DNA of 13,687 nucleotides, taken from the NCBI GenBank assembly GCA_036835325.1, contig DAITMF010000066.1, forward strand, positions 1 through 13,687, given 5' to 3'. The position numbers and the translations under genes were made by a program. This document shows positions 1 to 6,997 of this stretch, one piece after another. Numbering within the stretch: position 1 is the first letter of the stretch; the number at the start of each line of letters is the position of its first letter. The stretch comes from CAMCHP01 sp036835325 (GTDB taxonomy: Bacteria; Bacteroidota; Bacteroidia; Flavobacteriales_D; Sanyastnellaceae). The notes below the pieces were generated by a model, which worked only from the letters and a program-made list of their open reading frames with translations, was not told the DNA's origin and made no database searches.

Positions 1-335
1 CAGTTGTCAGCGGTTACCGGTGCAGTCAAGCTCAAAGTGGCAAAACATGAACCGGGGTTCGTGTTGGCGGTTACATTAGCGGCACATGAAATCGTTGGGA
101 CTTGGCTATCCACAACAGTGACGATGGCTGTGCAACTGGCCGAGTTTCCTGAAGCATCCGTTCCTGTGAGGGTAACGGTGTTGCTACCAAGGTGAGAACA
201 GTTGAAGTTGGTTTGGCTAAGTTGCAAGTCAACGATTCCACAGTTGTCGGTAGAGCCATTGTCAACCATTGCAGTGGTCAAGGTGGCTTGACCTGATGCG
301 TTAAGGGTAAGGGTTACGTTTTGGCAGGCCATTAC
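1..335 (-). repeat. Tandem HYR (hyalin-repeat) units, continuing past the window edge
   Basis: Residues 1508-1583 are a complete, uninterrupted HYR-like unit. It runs from a Cys (ACQNVTL), through TDNCGIVDL, to GTDASGNSASC and TVVD. From residue 1584 the next unit begins (PTISCAANVTAN ... TADN) and is cut off at position 1. Two more units lie upstream but are interrupted by inserted modules (about 435-806 and 1110-1790). The array probably continues outside the window. Confidence 0.85.
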
Positions 336-3300
336 CGGCGCGAGGTTGTCAACAACCGTAACATTGGCTGTGCAGCTAGAGGTATTGCCTGCAGCATCTT
401 CTACGGTCAACACAACGGGCTGACCTACAGCGCCGAGAGGGACATTCACAAAACTGTTAGGGATGCCCGGACCCGAAATCTGCAGTGTAATGCTCAAGCA
501 CCCGAGGTCTTCAGGAGTGACAGTCGCACAGTTGTTCAATGATGACCAAGCGTTGGCTGTGTTAACAGTGCCCGACCCACCTCCGTTAGGAAGATTGAAG
601 AAGTGGTTTGAAGACCCGCAACCTACAGTTCCTTGGAGGGTCCACAAACTTGCAGGAGCTCCTGCGCCGTTAATGGTAATGTCGTAGCCCACGGTTACGG
701 TGTAGTTGTAACCCCATGCACAGCTCATCGATGATGGGTTGATTGACAAAATCTCCATGGCAATCTCAACATCGTAGCCATTGCTTGACGAAACCACTAA
801 AGGAGCCGAAAGGTCGCTGCAATCAAAGTTGTTGGTATCAATGCTCATTGAGGTGATCCCGCAATTGTCGCTTGAACCGCCGTCAATGTCAGAGGCCGTG
901 ATGGTGGCTTCACCGTTTGCGTCAAGCGCTACGGTAATGTCTTGGCAAACTGCATTTGGTGCACTGTTATCGGTAACAGTAACCACTTGGCTGCAGCTTG
1001 AACTGTTGCCCGAAGCGCTGGTGAAGGTCCAGTTTACAGTCGTTGAACCGACTGGGTAATTGGCTGATGCATCAGCGGTTCCGGTGTAGTCGTTAACAAT
1101 GGTTGTGCATTCGGTCACGAGGTCAGAAGCCACCCAAGCCGAACCACCCATTGTGGTCAAAGTGCCGTCGTTTCCAAACACCGAGAGGTCATGCGCGAGG
1201 GTACCAACACCTTCTTCAAAGTCGTAAGCAAGACGCAGATCACCCAACACGTTCTGAAGGTTACCGCACATCACTTGGTCGATTTGCGCTGGGGTCAAGC
1301 GAATGTTGTACACGCGGAAGTTGTCCATCAATCCGCCAAACGCCGCTTGGTTCGAGCCGTACGGCGCAGTGGCACGACCGATTCGGGGCGTGTTGAATGT
1401 GGTCGGTTTGCTATTTGTGGTGGTATTGCTCAATGCAACCTGAACACCATCAATGTAGAGGCGATGACCCCCAGCTGAATTGAAGCTGCCCACAGCAGCA
1501 ACGTGGTACCAGCGGTCTTGGCTAAGGTCGTGGTTGGCCGTTGCTTGAACGTCTGCGTCATTGGCCGATTCAAACCAGAACCGTAGTTGATTTTGGTTTC
1601 CATCAATAAAGAAGTACTTCTGGTTGTCACCATTTGCTGGCACGTTTTCTGACATGTCATAGAGTACGCCTGACCAAACAGCACCTGAAGGTTTGAACCA
1701 AAACTCTACAGTGAAGTCGGTTGCACCGAAAGGATCGGCCAATGCCACAAAACCGTTCGGCGCAGTAAAGTTCAACGCGGTCTCGCTCAAGCAATCCAAG
1801 CTGAGCTCAGGCATTGGAACCGCTACGAAGGTTTCGCAATCGGCTCCGGTAGCTGATGCGGTAACAGTGGGCACACAATCGGCGTCAGGCGCTGCGCTAC
1901 AGTTGCAATCAACTACATTCACAGTGATTGTGCGAATGGTAGTCTCAGGTGAACTGTGGTTGTCGGTTCCGCTGATGGTTACAGTATATGTTCCGAGTGC
2001 ACTGCCGTTTAAATCAAGCGTAAGCTGTGCAGGATTCCCTGCTGTGTTTGAAACTACGTTCAACCCACTCCAGCCACCTCCGTCAACCGTGATGGTGACG
2101 TTTTGGTTGGTTTCCGGACCGGTAAAGCCTACCGAAATGGTCTCTGTAGCACCCAAGCAAACGTTCACAGCATTGCCTTGTGGGAAATTCTGCGCTACCG
2201 GAGGGAAGTTCGTCGCACTCGCCACATTGAACTCAAAACACTGATCGTCGAGCCAGTTTACGCCGTCGTTGTTGTTGCCCGGACCGTCGTACGATTCGCT
2301 ATCCTCATTGAACAAGCCCAATAAGATGTAGTCAACACCGTTGCCTGCATTAATACCTACTGTGGCTGGTGCTCCGCCAAAGCCGTTGGCCCCGCCTGAG
2401 GCTTGGCCTGTCGTCCATCCCATGTCGCCGTAGAAGAAACCTACGTTGTTACCCGGCGCAAGCAAGGGGTCTGTGCCGTCAGTCATCACCAAGGTGAAGC
2501 TTGATTCAAGACCGTCCATAGCGGGGCTGAATGCGTTGAAAGGCCCTACATTCATCCAGGTAACAATAAACGCCGTTGGAGTTACTGTGTACCATACTTC
2601 ACCTTGGTAGCCGTTTGGCCCCCAATCACGGGTGTCAACGTCGGCCCAGAATGGCGCAACCATTGGCGTGGTAATGGGGAAACCGGCCGAGGTGTACCAT
2701 GCATAGGGGTTATCAAACGATACGTTTCCGTTGTTGTTCAAGAACACGCTGGTGTAAGTATCGCCGTACAGGTCAAACTCAAATGGCAGGTTGATCGGAC
2801 CCACAGACCCGTCGTCGTTCGGCGGAAGTTCCGTCCATGTGAATGGGTTGAATCCAACCAAACAGTTGTCAGGTGAACCGCTGTAAATCAAGGTTACCGT
2901 TACTTCATCCACCAAACCGGCAGCAAAGCAGGTTCCGTTGTCACTCAAAAGGTACGTGAAGGTGTCAATGCCCGTAAAACCGGCATTCGGAGTATAAGTA
3001 AATGTGCCGTTGGCATTCAATACAGCAGTTCCGTTCTGTGGCGACGAAACAAGTACCGGTGAAATAAACAGCGCATCCCCGTCAGGGTCAACATCCACCC
3101 CAAAACCATTGTCAGCAAGCACATCGAAAGTAATTGCCGTGTTCTCTTGGTATAGGATGTGGTCAGGCTGACCAACAGGTGCCGCATTGTTTTGGTTGAA
3201 AGGCACAATCTCGTACAAGTGGTAGGGGTAATCAGCCGGCACAATAGGCTCATTGATCTGGTAACGCGGCTGGCCCTGAATGTTCGGATAGTCCGCACGC

Positions 3301-4856
3301 AAAATGTAAGTGTCAGCAAAGCCTTGCGGTAACCCAAAGTGAATGCGCGCAACGTCTTGCGTACCACGGCCATTGCCGCCGTTGATTTCGCGAATGCCCG
3401 AGATAACGGTACCGTCGCAATCAACCAAACGCAAAGTCGCACCCAAGGCGTCACGTTGAACTCCCGCAGGCATGTTCGCCACTGCACGGTTCTCACGGAT
3501 GTCAACAAAGAGGTAGTTGTCGGTCGCCGCTCCGCTCAATTGGTTGATGAAAAGACGGTTCTGGTTGTTGTTGATGTTGACGTAAATGTCAAGGTCGCCG
3601 TCGTTGTCAATGTCAACCATCGCACATCCACGTCCTTGACCGTTGTAAAAGGTTTCGGCGGCTTGCACAAAGGTCATCGGCGCACCTGTGTTCGGCCCAA
3701 GAACCGGGTCGTTAAGTTGGTTGATGAAGAGCAAGCCGCTCTGACGACCGGCCAAGAAAATGTCGATGTCACCGTCGTTGTCGATGTCGCCGCAAACCAA
3801 GCCGTCAGGACGATTCCCGCCGAAACCGGTTGGAATTCCTGTAGCAGCACCGCGTGGCACAAATGTGCCATTGACGTTTTCAAAAATTTGGTTCAACCCT
3901 TCTTCTGTCCAGAAAAGGTCAAAATCACCGTCGTTGTCGAAGTCGGCAAAGCTAACTCCGCCTTTGTTGCCGTTCGATGCCTGTGCAACGTCTTGCCCCT
4001 CGGCAAACGTACCGCCTACGTTACGGAAGAAATCCGCCTGATTGCGCTTGCGGGCGATGTAATCAACCCAGCCGTCGTTGTCGTAGTCGGTCGTTGAGCT
4101 GTAGTCACCGTCGGTGGCGTTCTGCGCCAAGCCAATGGGCCAGGTGCTCGGGTCGTTGTTCTGGTAACCCGCTGGCATTACAGTCACCTGCTGAAAGAAC
4201 CCGTTGCCGAGGTTCTGAAGCATGTCGATGCCGAAGTTATGGTTGTCAAATACCAAGTCAAGGTAGCCGTCGCCGTTGTAATCGAGGAAACCCATCCCCT
4301 CCGAGTTCATCCCGTTCTGGATCAAGAAGTTCCCCGCTCCGTTACCAGCGTACACCTGCGGCGCAGTACCTCCGGTGCCGTTGCCAAACACGCCGCTCGC
4401 GGGGTGCTGCAAGTACACTTCAATCCGGGCCGAACTGTTGCGCGCAAAATCGGGGTAACCGTCGTTGTTCAGGTCACCCCAAATGGCGGTGCGCTCCAAC
4501 CCGTTGTTCATCAGTGCCGGTGCCAACGCAGCAGTCACGTCAGTAAAACTGCCGTTGCCGTTGTTGCGGTACAAAAACGATCGGTTGTTGCGGTTAATCA
4601 ACAGGTCAAAATCGCCGTCGAGGTCGTAATCGCAAAAGGCCAAACCTCCGTCTTTCGCGCCGGTGAGGTTCAATCCGTAAGCGCCGGCTTGCTCGGTCCA
4701 GGTTGTTTGCGCTGCCAAAGGCGTGCAAGCAACCATGAGAAGTGCCGCGGCCAACATAACGGTCAGACAAGCTGTTGTTGTGCTGATAATCAGTGAGTTG
4801 TGCTCCTGATTGAGCGCAATGCGCCCTTTGAGTTGAGACAAGAAGTGACTGGTCAT
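1..4856 (-). CDS. Giant multidomain secreted/surface protein with FG-GAP, ASPIC/UnbV, NIDO, LamG and HYR domains (3' end outside window)
   Basis: I translated this strand codon by codon: 1618 codons are open from ATG 4856 to the left edge, with no internal stop and no frame slip. An in-frame TAA at 4884-4886 makes 4856 the first ATG. Residues 23-49 form a hydrophobic signal peptide ending LAAQ, after a long 22-residue n-region. Seven Asp-rich calcium loops of the D-x-D/N-x-D-G type start near residues 76, 128, 192, 257, 305, 357 and 415 and fit an FG-GAP/VCBS (integrin-alpha-like) propeller. Then follow an ASPIC/UnbV-like domain (447-540), a cadherin-like/tandem-95 domain (558-660), a NIDO-like domain (about 686-850), an Ig-like region (885-984), and HYR-type domains from about 997 to the edge. 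HYR units show the DNC, DASGN-SxSC and TVVD signatures. The likely role is adhesion or a cell-surface structure, exported by type IX secretion; this is inferred, since the C-terminus is missing. No enzyme active site was seen. Confidence 0.93.
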   Translation of the reverse strand, partial: MTSHFLSQLKGRIALNQEHNSLIISTTTACLTVMLAAALLMVACTPLAAQTTWTEQAGAYGLNLTGAKDGGLAFCDYDLDGDFDLLINRNNRSFLYRNNGNGSFTDVTAALAPALMNNGLERTAIWGDLNNDGYPDFARNSSARIEVYLQHPASGVFGNGTGGTAPQVYAGNGAGNFLIQNGMNSEGMGFLDYNGDGYLDLVFDNHNFGIDMLQNLGNGFFQQVTVMPAGYQNNDPSTWPIGLAQNATDGDYSSTTDYDNDGWVDYIARKRNQADFFRNVGGTFAEGQDVAQASNGNKGGVSFADFDNDGDFDLFWTEEGLNQIFENVNGTFVPRGAATGIPTGFGGNRPDGLVCGDIDNDGDIDIFLAGRQSGLLFINQLNDPVLGPNTGAPMTFVQAAETFYNGQGRGCAMVDIDNDGDLDIYVNINNNQNRLFINQLSGAATDNYLFVDIRENRAVANMPAGVQRDALGATLRLVDCDGTVISGIREINGGNGRGTQDVARIHFGLPQGFADTYILRADYPNIQGQPRYQINEPIVPADYPYHLYEIVPFNQNNAAPVGQPDHILYQENTAITFDVLADNGFGVDVDPDGDALFISPVLVSSPQNGTAVLNANGTFTYTPNAGFTGIDTFTYLLSDNGTCFAAGLVDEVTVTLIYSGSPDNCLVGFNPFTWTELPPNDDGSVGPINLPFEFDLYGDTYTSVFLNNNGNVSFDNPYAWYTSAGFPITTPMVAPFWADVDTRDWGPNGYQGEVWYTVTPTAFIVTWMNVGPFNAFSPAMDGLESSFTLVMTDGTDPLLAPGNNVGFFYGDMGWTTGQASGGANGFGGAPATVGINAGNGVDYILLGLFNEDSESYDGPGNNNDGVNWLDDQCFEFNVASATNFPPVAQNFPQGNAVNVCLGATETISVGFTGPETNQNVTITVDGGGWSGLNVVSNTAGNPAQLTLDLNGSALGTYTVTISGTDNHSSPETTIRTITVNVVDCNCSAAPDADCVPTVTASATGADCETFVAVPMPELSLDCLSETALNFTAPNGFVALADPFGATDFTVEFWFKPSGAVWSGVLYDMSENVPANGDNQKYFFIDGNQNQLRFWFESANDADVQATANHDLSQDRWYHVAAVGSFNSAGGHRLYIDGVQVALSNTTTNSKPTTFNTPRIGRATAPYGSNQAAFGGLMDNFRVYNIRLTPAQIDQVMCGNLQNVLGDLRLAYDFEEGVGTLAHDLSVFGNDGTLTTMGGSAWVASDLVTECTTIVNDYTGTADASANYPVGSTTVNWTFTSASGNSSSCSQVVTVTDNSAPNAVCQDITVALDANGEATITASDIDGGSSDNCGITSMSIDTNNFDCSDLSAPLVVSSSNGYDVEIAMEILSINPSSMSCAWGYNYTVTVGYDITINGAGAPASLWTLQGTVGCGSSNHFFNLPNGGGSGTVNTANAWSSLNNCATVTPEDLGCLSITLQISGPGIPNSFVNVPLGAVGQPVVLTVEDAAGNTSSCTANVTVVDNLAPVMACQNVTLTLNASGQATLTTAMVDNGSTDNCGIVDLQLSQTNFNCSHLGSNTVTLTGTDASGNSASCTAIVTVVDSQVPTISCAANVTANTNPGSCFATLSLTAPVTADN
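3537..4649 (-). repeat. Seven FG-GAP/VCBS repeats encoding a putative calcium-binding beta-propeller
   Basis: The repeats span residues 70-440 of the giant protein. Each carries a loop such as DYDLDGD, DLNNDG, DYNGDG, DYDNDG, DFDNDGD or DIDNDGD, followed by a short beta strand (FDLL, LDLV, IDIF, LDIY). Spacing is 48-65 residues. Seven copies match the blade number of integrin-alpha propellers. At the DNA level the conserved loop gives near-identical stretches around ccgtcgttgtc near 3600, 3775, 3930 and 4075, which could recombine. Confidence 0.85.
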
Positions 4857-4987
4857 AACTTTTGGAGTTATGTGAATTTGGGTTTAGGGTGTATTTAAGG
4901 GGGGGGTATTGACCTACCGCCGGTGCGGTCTTCCTATGTCAGTACCTTCAGTTCGCATGGCATTCAATTCAACCAGTCAGGTTAGAT

Positions 4988-5012
4988 AGTCGAATAAAAA
5001 TTGATTTCGACT
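4988..5012. promoter_or_regulatory. Perfect 7-bp inverted repeat upstream of the giant gene
   Basis: The arms AGTCGAA (4988-4994) and TTCGACT (5006-5012) are perfectly complementary around an 11-nt AT-rich spacer. It lies about 130-155 bp before the giant gene's start codon. It could be an operator for a dimeric regulator or a hairpin in the 5' leader. There is no long T-run after it on either strand, so a terminator is less likely. Confidence 0.4.
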
Positions 5013-5047
5013 CCGTATACCGATGCTGACAAACGAAGGTTACATTT

Positions 5048-5101
5048 TCTGACACTTTTTGTAAGAATCGTCTGACAGCGCGTCCTACAAGACTTGTAAG
5101 A
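5048..5101. repeat. Doubled TCTGACA / TTGTAAGA motif with an embedded palindrome
   Basis: TCTGACA occurs at 5048-5054 and 5071-5077. TTGTAAGA occurs at 5059-5066 and 5094-5101, in the order TCTGACA-TTGTAAGA twice. The second TTGTAAGA overlaps the right arm of a TACAAG-A-CTTGTA palindrome (5086-5098). The pattern suggests paired protein-binding sites, but I know of no regulator with this site. Confidence 0.35.
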
Positions 5102-5282
5102 CAGCCGCTTAGCTCAACGCCTGTTCATTCTTTTTTCTTGGGGATGGATGATCGCTGTGGGTTACAAAATCTTCACGCACTTGCCCAGCAACCCAGCGGC
5201 AATTCGTCAAAATGCAGTTTCTCTCTTTCGCCTCCGGCGGATGAGCCAACTACAGCACAATAAAATGCGGAAATCCCGAAAA

Positions 5283-5296
5283 GATCACTAGCGATC
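5283..5296 (-). terminator. Weak hairpin just after the ald stop codon
   Basis: On the minus strand GATCGCTAGTGATC is an imperfect palindrome directly followed by CTTTTC. It starts about 10 bp after the TAG stop at 5307-5309. The stem is short and contains a mismatch, and the T-run is only four bases, so termination would be inefficient. The position is what supports it. Confidence 0.3.
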
Positions 5297-5306
5297 AAAC
5301 GTTCTA

Positions 5307-6527
5307 CTACATCGCTGCCAACAGCAAGTCAATGCGCTTGTAGGGCAAGCCAAAGGCCTCACCAATGATTTCATTCACCAGTGTTCCTTTGAACATGTAC
5401 ACGCCATCACGTAGGCCTTCTTGACGCGCTATGGCATTGCCCCAGCCGCCTTCTGAGCCAACCGATACCAAAATGGGCGCAAAAATGTTGCTCAACGCGT
5501 AGCTGGCCGTGCGCGCAACGCGCGAAGCGACGTTCGGCACGCAGTAATGAATCACGCCGTACTCTTTGAATGTGGGCTTGTCGTGCGTGGTGATGCGCGA
5601 AGTTTCAAAACAACCGCCTTGGTCAATGCTGATGTCAACAATCACGGCGCCGTACTTCATGTTGCTCACCATCTCTTGGGTCACCACACACGGGGTGCGA
5701 CCAAAGGGTGCGCGCAAAGCGCCAATCACAACATCGGCCTGAATGAGCGCGTCTTCCAACACACTCGGCTGCACAGTAGACGTCCACAAGCGCTGGCCCA
5801 AATCGTTCTGCAAGCGGCGCAGTTTGTAAATCGAATTGTCAAACAGCTTTACACTGGAGCCCAAGCCAAGCGCTGCACGTGCAGCAAATTCGCCCACCGT
5901 GCCTGCACCCAAAATCACCACTTCTGTGGGCTTCACGCCGCTAATGCCACCGAGCATCAAACCTTGCCCGTTGTTGGCGTTACTGAGGTACTCAGCGGCG
6001 ATCAAGATGCTGGTGTTGCCGGCAATCTCTCCCATGGCACGCACAACCGGGAAAATCCCTGTCTCATCGCGGATGTAATCCCACGCAACGGCAGTGATTT
6101 TCTTGGTCATCATCATCCGCAGGCAATCGACCGATTGAACGGTGAGTTGCAAGGCCGATAGCAAGGTCTGACGTCCGGGCATCAAATCAAGCTCTTCCAA
6201 ACTGGGCGGGGCAACCTTTAAAATGATGTTGGCCTCGAACACTTCTTTCGCACTGTAGGCAATGCGGGCTCCGGCTTCGCTGTAATCGCGGTCTTGGATG
6301 CTGGCTTCTTTTCCGGCATCGGTCTCAACCACCACGTCATGGCCGTGGGCCACAAGCATGGCAACTGCTTCGGGGACAAGCGCCACGCGCTTTTCCTGAA
6401 ACGACGTTTCTCTCGGAATACCGATCACCAGTCGTTCGTGCTTCTTGCTCACTTCGAGCATTTCTTCCTGCGTGAGGAGGGCGGCTTCTTGCGCGAGCGC
6501 GCGAATGGCTTGTTTCTTGGCATCCAT
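5307..6527 (-). CDS. ald: Alanine dehydrogenase family protein (NAD-dependent)
   Basis: The product is 406 residues, in the alanine dehydrogenase / transhydrogenase-alpha family. Characterised members reversibly convert L-alanine + NAD+ + water to pyruvate, ammonia and NADH in the cytoplasm. The N-terminal catalytic domain begins with GIPRET near residue 36, after an extension of about 32 residues compared with classical Ald. Arg47 and Lys104 match substrate-binding Arg15 and Lys75 of the Mycobacterium enzyme. The Rossmann loop GAGTVG is at 207-212 and the catalytic Asp sits in IDQGGCFE at 302. The residue aligned with the catalytic His96 is Gln127 (SALQL), so activity as a classical alanine dehydrogenase is not assured; I recall this Gln in other Bacteroidota members. 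It lies 44 bp downstream of tsaE on the same strand and has no clear promoter of its own, so it may be co-transcribed with porX-tsaE. Confidence 0.85.
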   Translation of the reverse strand: MDAKKQAIRALAQEAALLTQEEMLEVSKKHERLVIGIPRETSFQEKRVALVPEAVAMLVAHGHDVVVETDAGKEASIQDRDYSEAGARIAYSAKEVFEANIILKVAPPSLEELDLMPGRQTLLSALQLTVQSVDCLRMMMTKKITAVAWDYIRDETGIFPVVRAMGEIAGNTSILIAAEYLSNANNGQGLMLGGISGVKPTEVVILGAGTVGEFAARAALGLGSSVKLFDNSIYKLRRLQNDLGQRLWTSTVQPSVLEDALIQADVVIGALRAPFGRTPCVVTQEMVSNMKYGAVIVDISIDQGGCFETSRITTHDKPTFKEYGVIHYCVPNVASRVARTASYALSNIFAPILVSVGSEGGWGNAIARQEGLRDGVYMFKGTLVNEIIGEAFGLPYKRIDLLLAAM

Positions 6528-6571
6528 AGCAGTGACGCGTTTTCGGGTAGGTGAAGGTACGAAAAAGCGGC

Positions 6572-6997
6572 TTAGCGCGCGAGGCTTATTGTGCGCAATC
6601 CGCTATGGTCTTCGATGCGAAGAACATAGGCTTCATGCGGCCGCAACCACCCGAGGCGCTCAGGCCACTCCACCAACGAAAGGGCATCGGCGTCAAAGTA
6701 CTCTTCGATGCCTATGGCGAGCGCTTCTTCGGGGTCGTCAAGCCGGTACAGGTCAAAATGGTACACGGTGCCGCCCGTGGCGGTGCGGTACTCGTTCACC
6801 AAGGCGTAGGTCGGACTGCTCACGTCGTCATCCACACCCCATACAGCGCACAGTGCGCGAATGAGGGTGGTTTTTCCGGCGCCCATTTCGCCCTCAAGCA
6901 AAACCGTTCCGCGCGCTGGAAGCTGTTCTGCAACACGGCGGGCGACATCCGGCAAAGCTGATAAATCAATCCTATCCAACCGCAAAAGCTCGGTCAT
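6572..6997 (-). CDS. tsaE: tRNA threonylcarbamoyladenosine biosynthesis ATPase TsaE
   Basis: The product has 141 residues, the usual length for TsaE, the small ATPase that works with TsaB and TsaD to place threonylcarbamoyl on A37 of ANN-decoding tRNAs. The Walker A loop GEMGAGKTT is at residues 36-44. The family blocks SPTYALVNEY (61-70), HFDLYRL (80-86), EEYFD and LVEWPERL (about 108-115) follow in order. The start ATG overlaps the porX stop by 4 bp (ATGA, 6994-6997), which suggests translational coupling to porX and settles the start. There is no internal anomaly. Confidence 0.93.
   Translation of the reverse strand: MTELLRLDRIDLSALPDVARRVAEQLPARGTVLLEGEMGAGKTTLIRALCAVWGVDDDVSSPTYALVNEYRTATGGTVYHFDLYRLDDPEEALAIGIEEYFDADALSLVEWPERLGWLRPHEAYVLRIEDHSGLRTISLAR

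Larger units (their letters stand above)
4857..5306. other. 450-bp intergenic region without a recognisable gene
   Basis: This gap separates the stop of the alanine-dehydrogenase-like gene from the start of the giant gene, both on the minus strand. I found no coding sequence with family features and no RNA gene I recognise. It does contain an imperfect palindrome next to the ald stop (5283-5296), a doubled TCTGACA / TTGTAAGA motif (5048-5101) with a TACAAG palindrome, a 7-bp inverted repeat (4988-5012) and a run of eight G (4899-4906). On the minus strand the closest thing to a Bacteroidota -7 box is TTCGTTTG (one mismatch to TAnnTTTG), with no matching -33 TTTG. The promoter of the giant gene is therefore not located. 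Confidence 0.7.

Noticed and set aside
3537..4649. Regularly repeated GT-rich words that look like a CRISPR or minisatellite
   Set aside because: The repeats are codon-level echoes of the D-x-D-x-D-G loops of a translated protein; unit length and spacers are not CRISPR-like.
1693..4796. Several long open frames on the plus strand, and one on the minus strand at 3017-3508, inside the giant gene
   Set aside because: They have no family motifs and odd composition, and they are shadows of the minus-strand frame, which shows continuous recognisable domains.
5228..5238. CGCC-TCC-GGCG hairpin as terminator of ald
   Set aside because: The stem is only 4 bp with a 3-nt loop and no T-run on either strand.
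5547..6161. Plus-strand open frame opposite ald
   Set aside because: It lacks any recognisable domain and lies entirely antisense to a well-supported enzyme gene.
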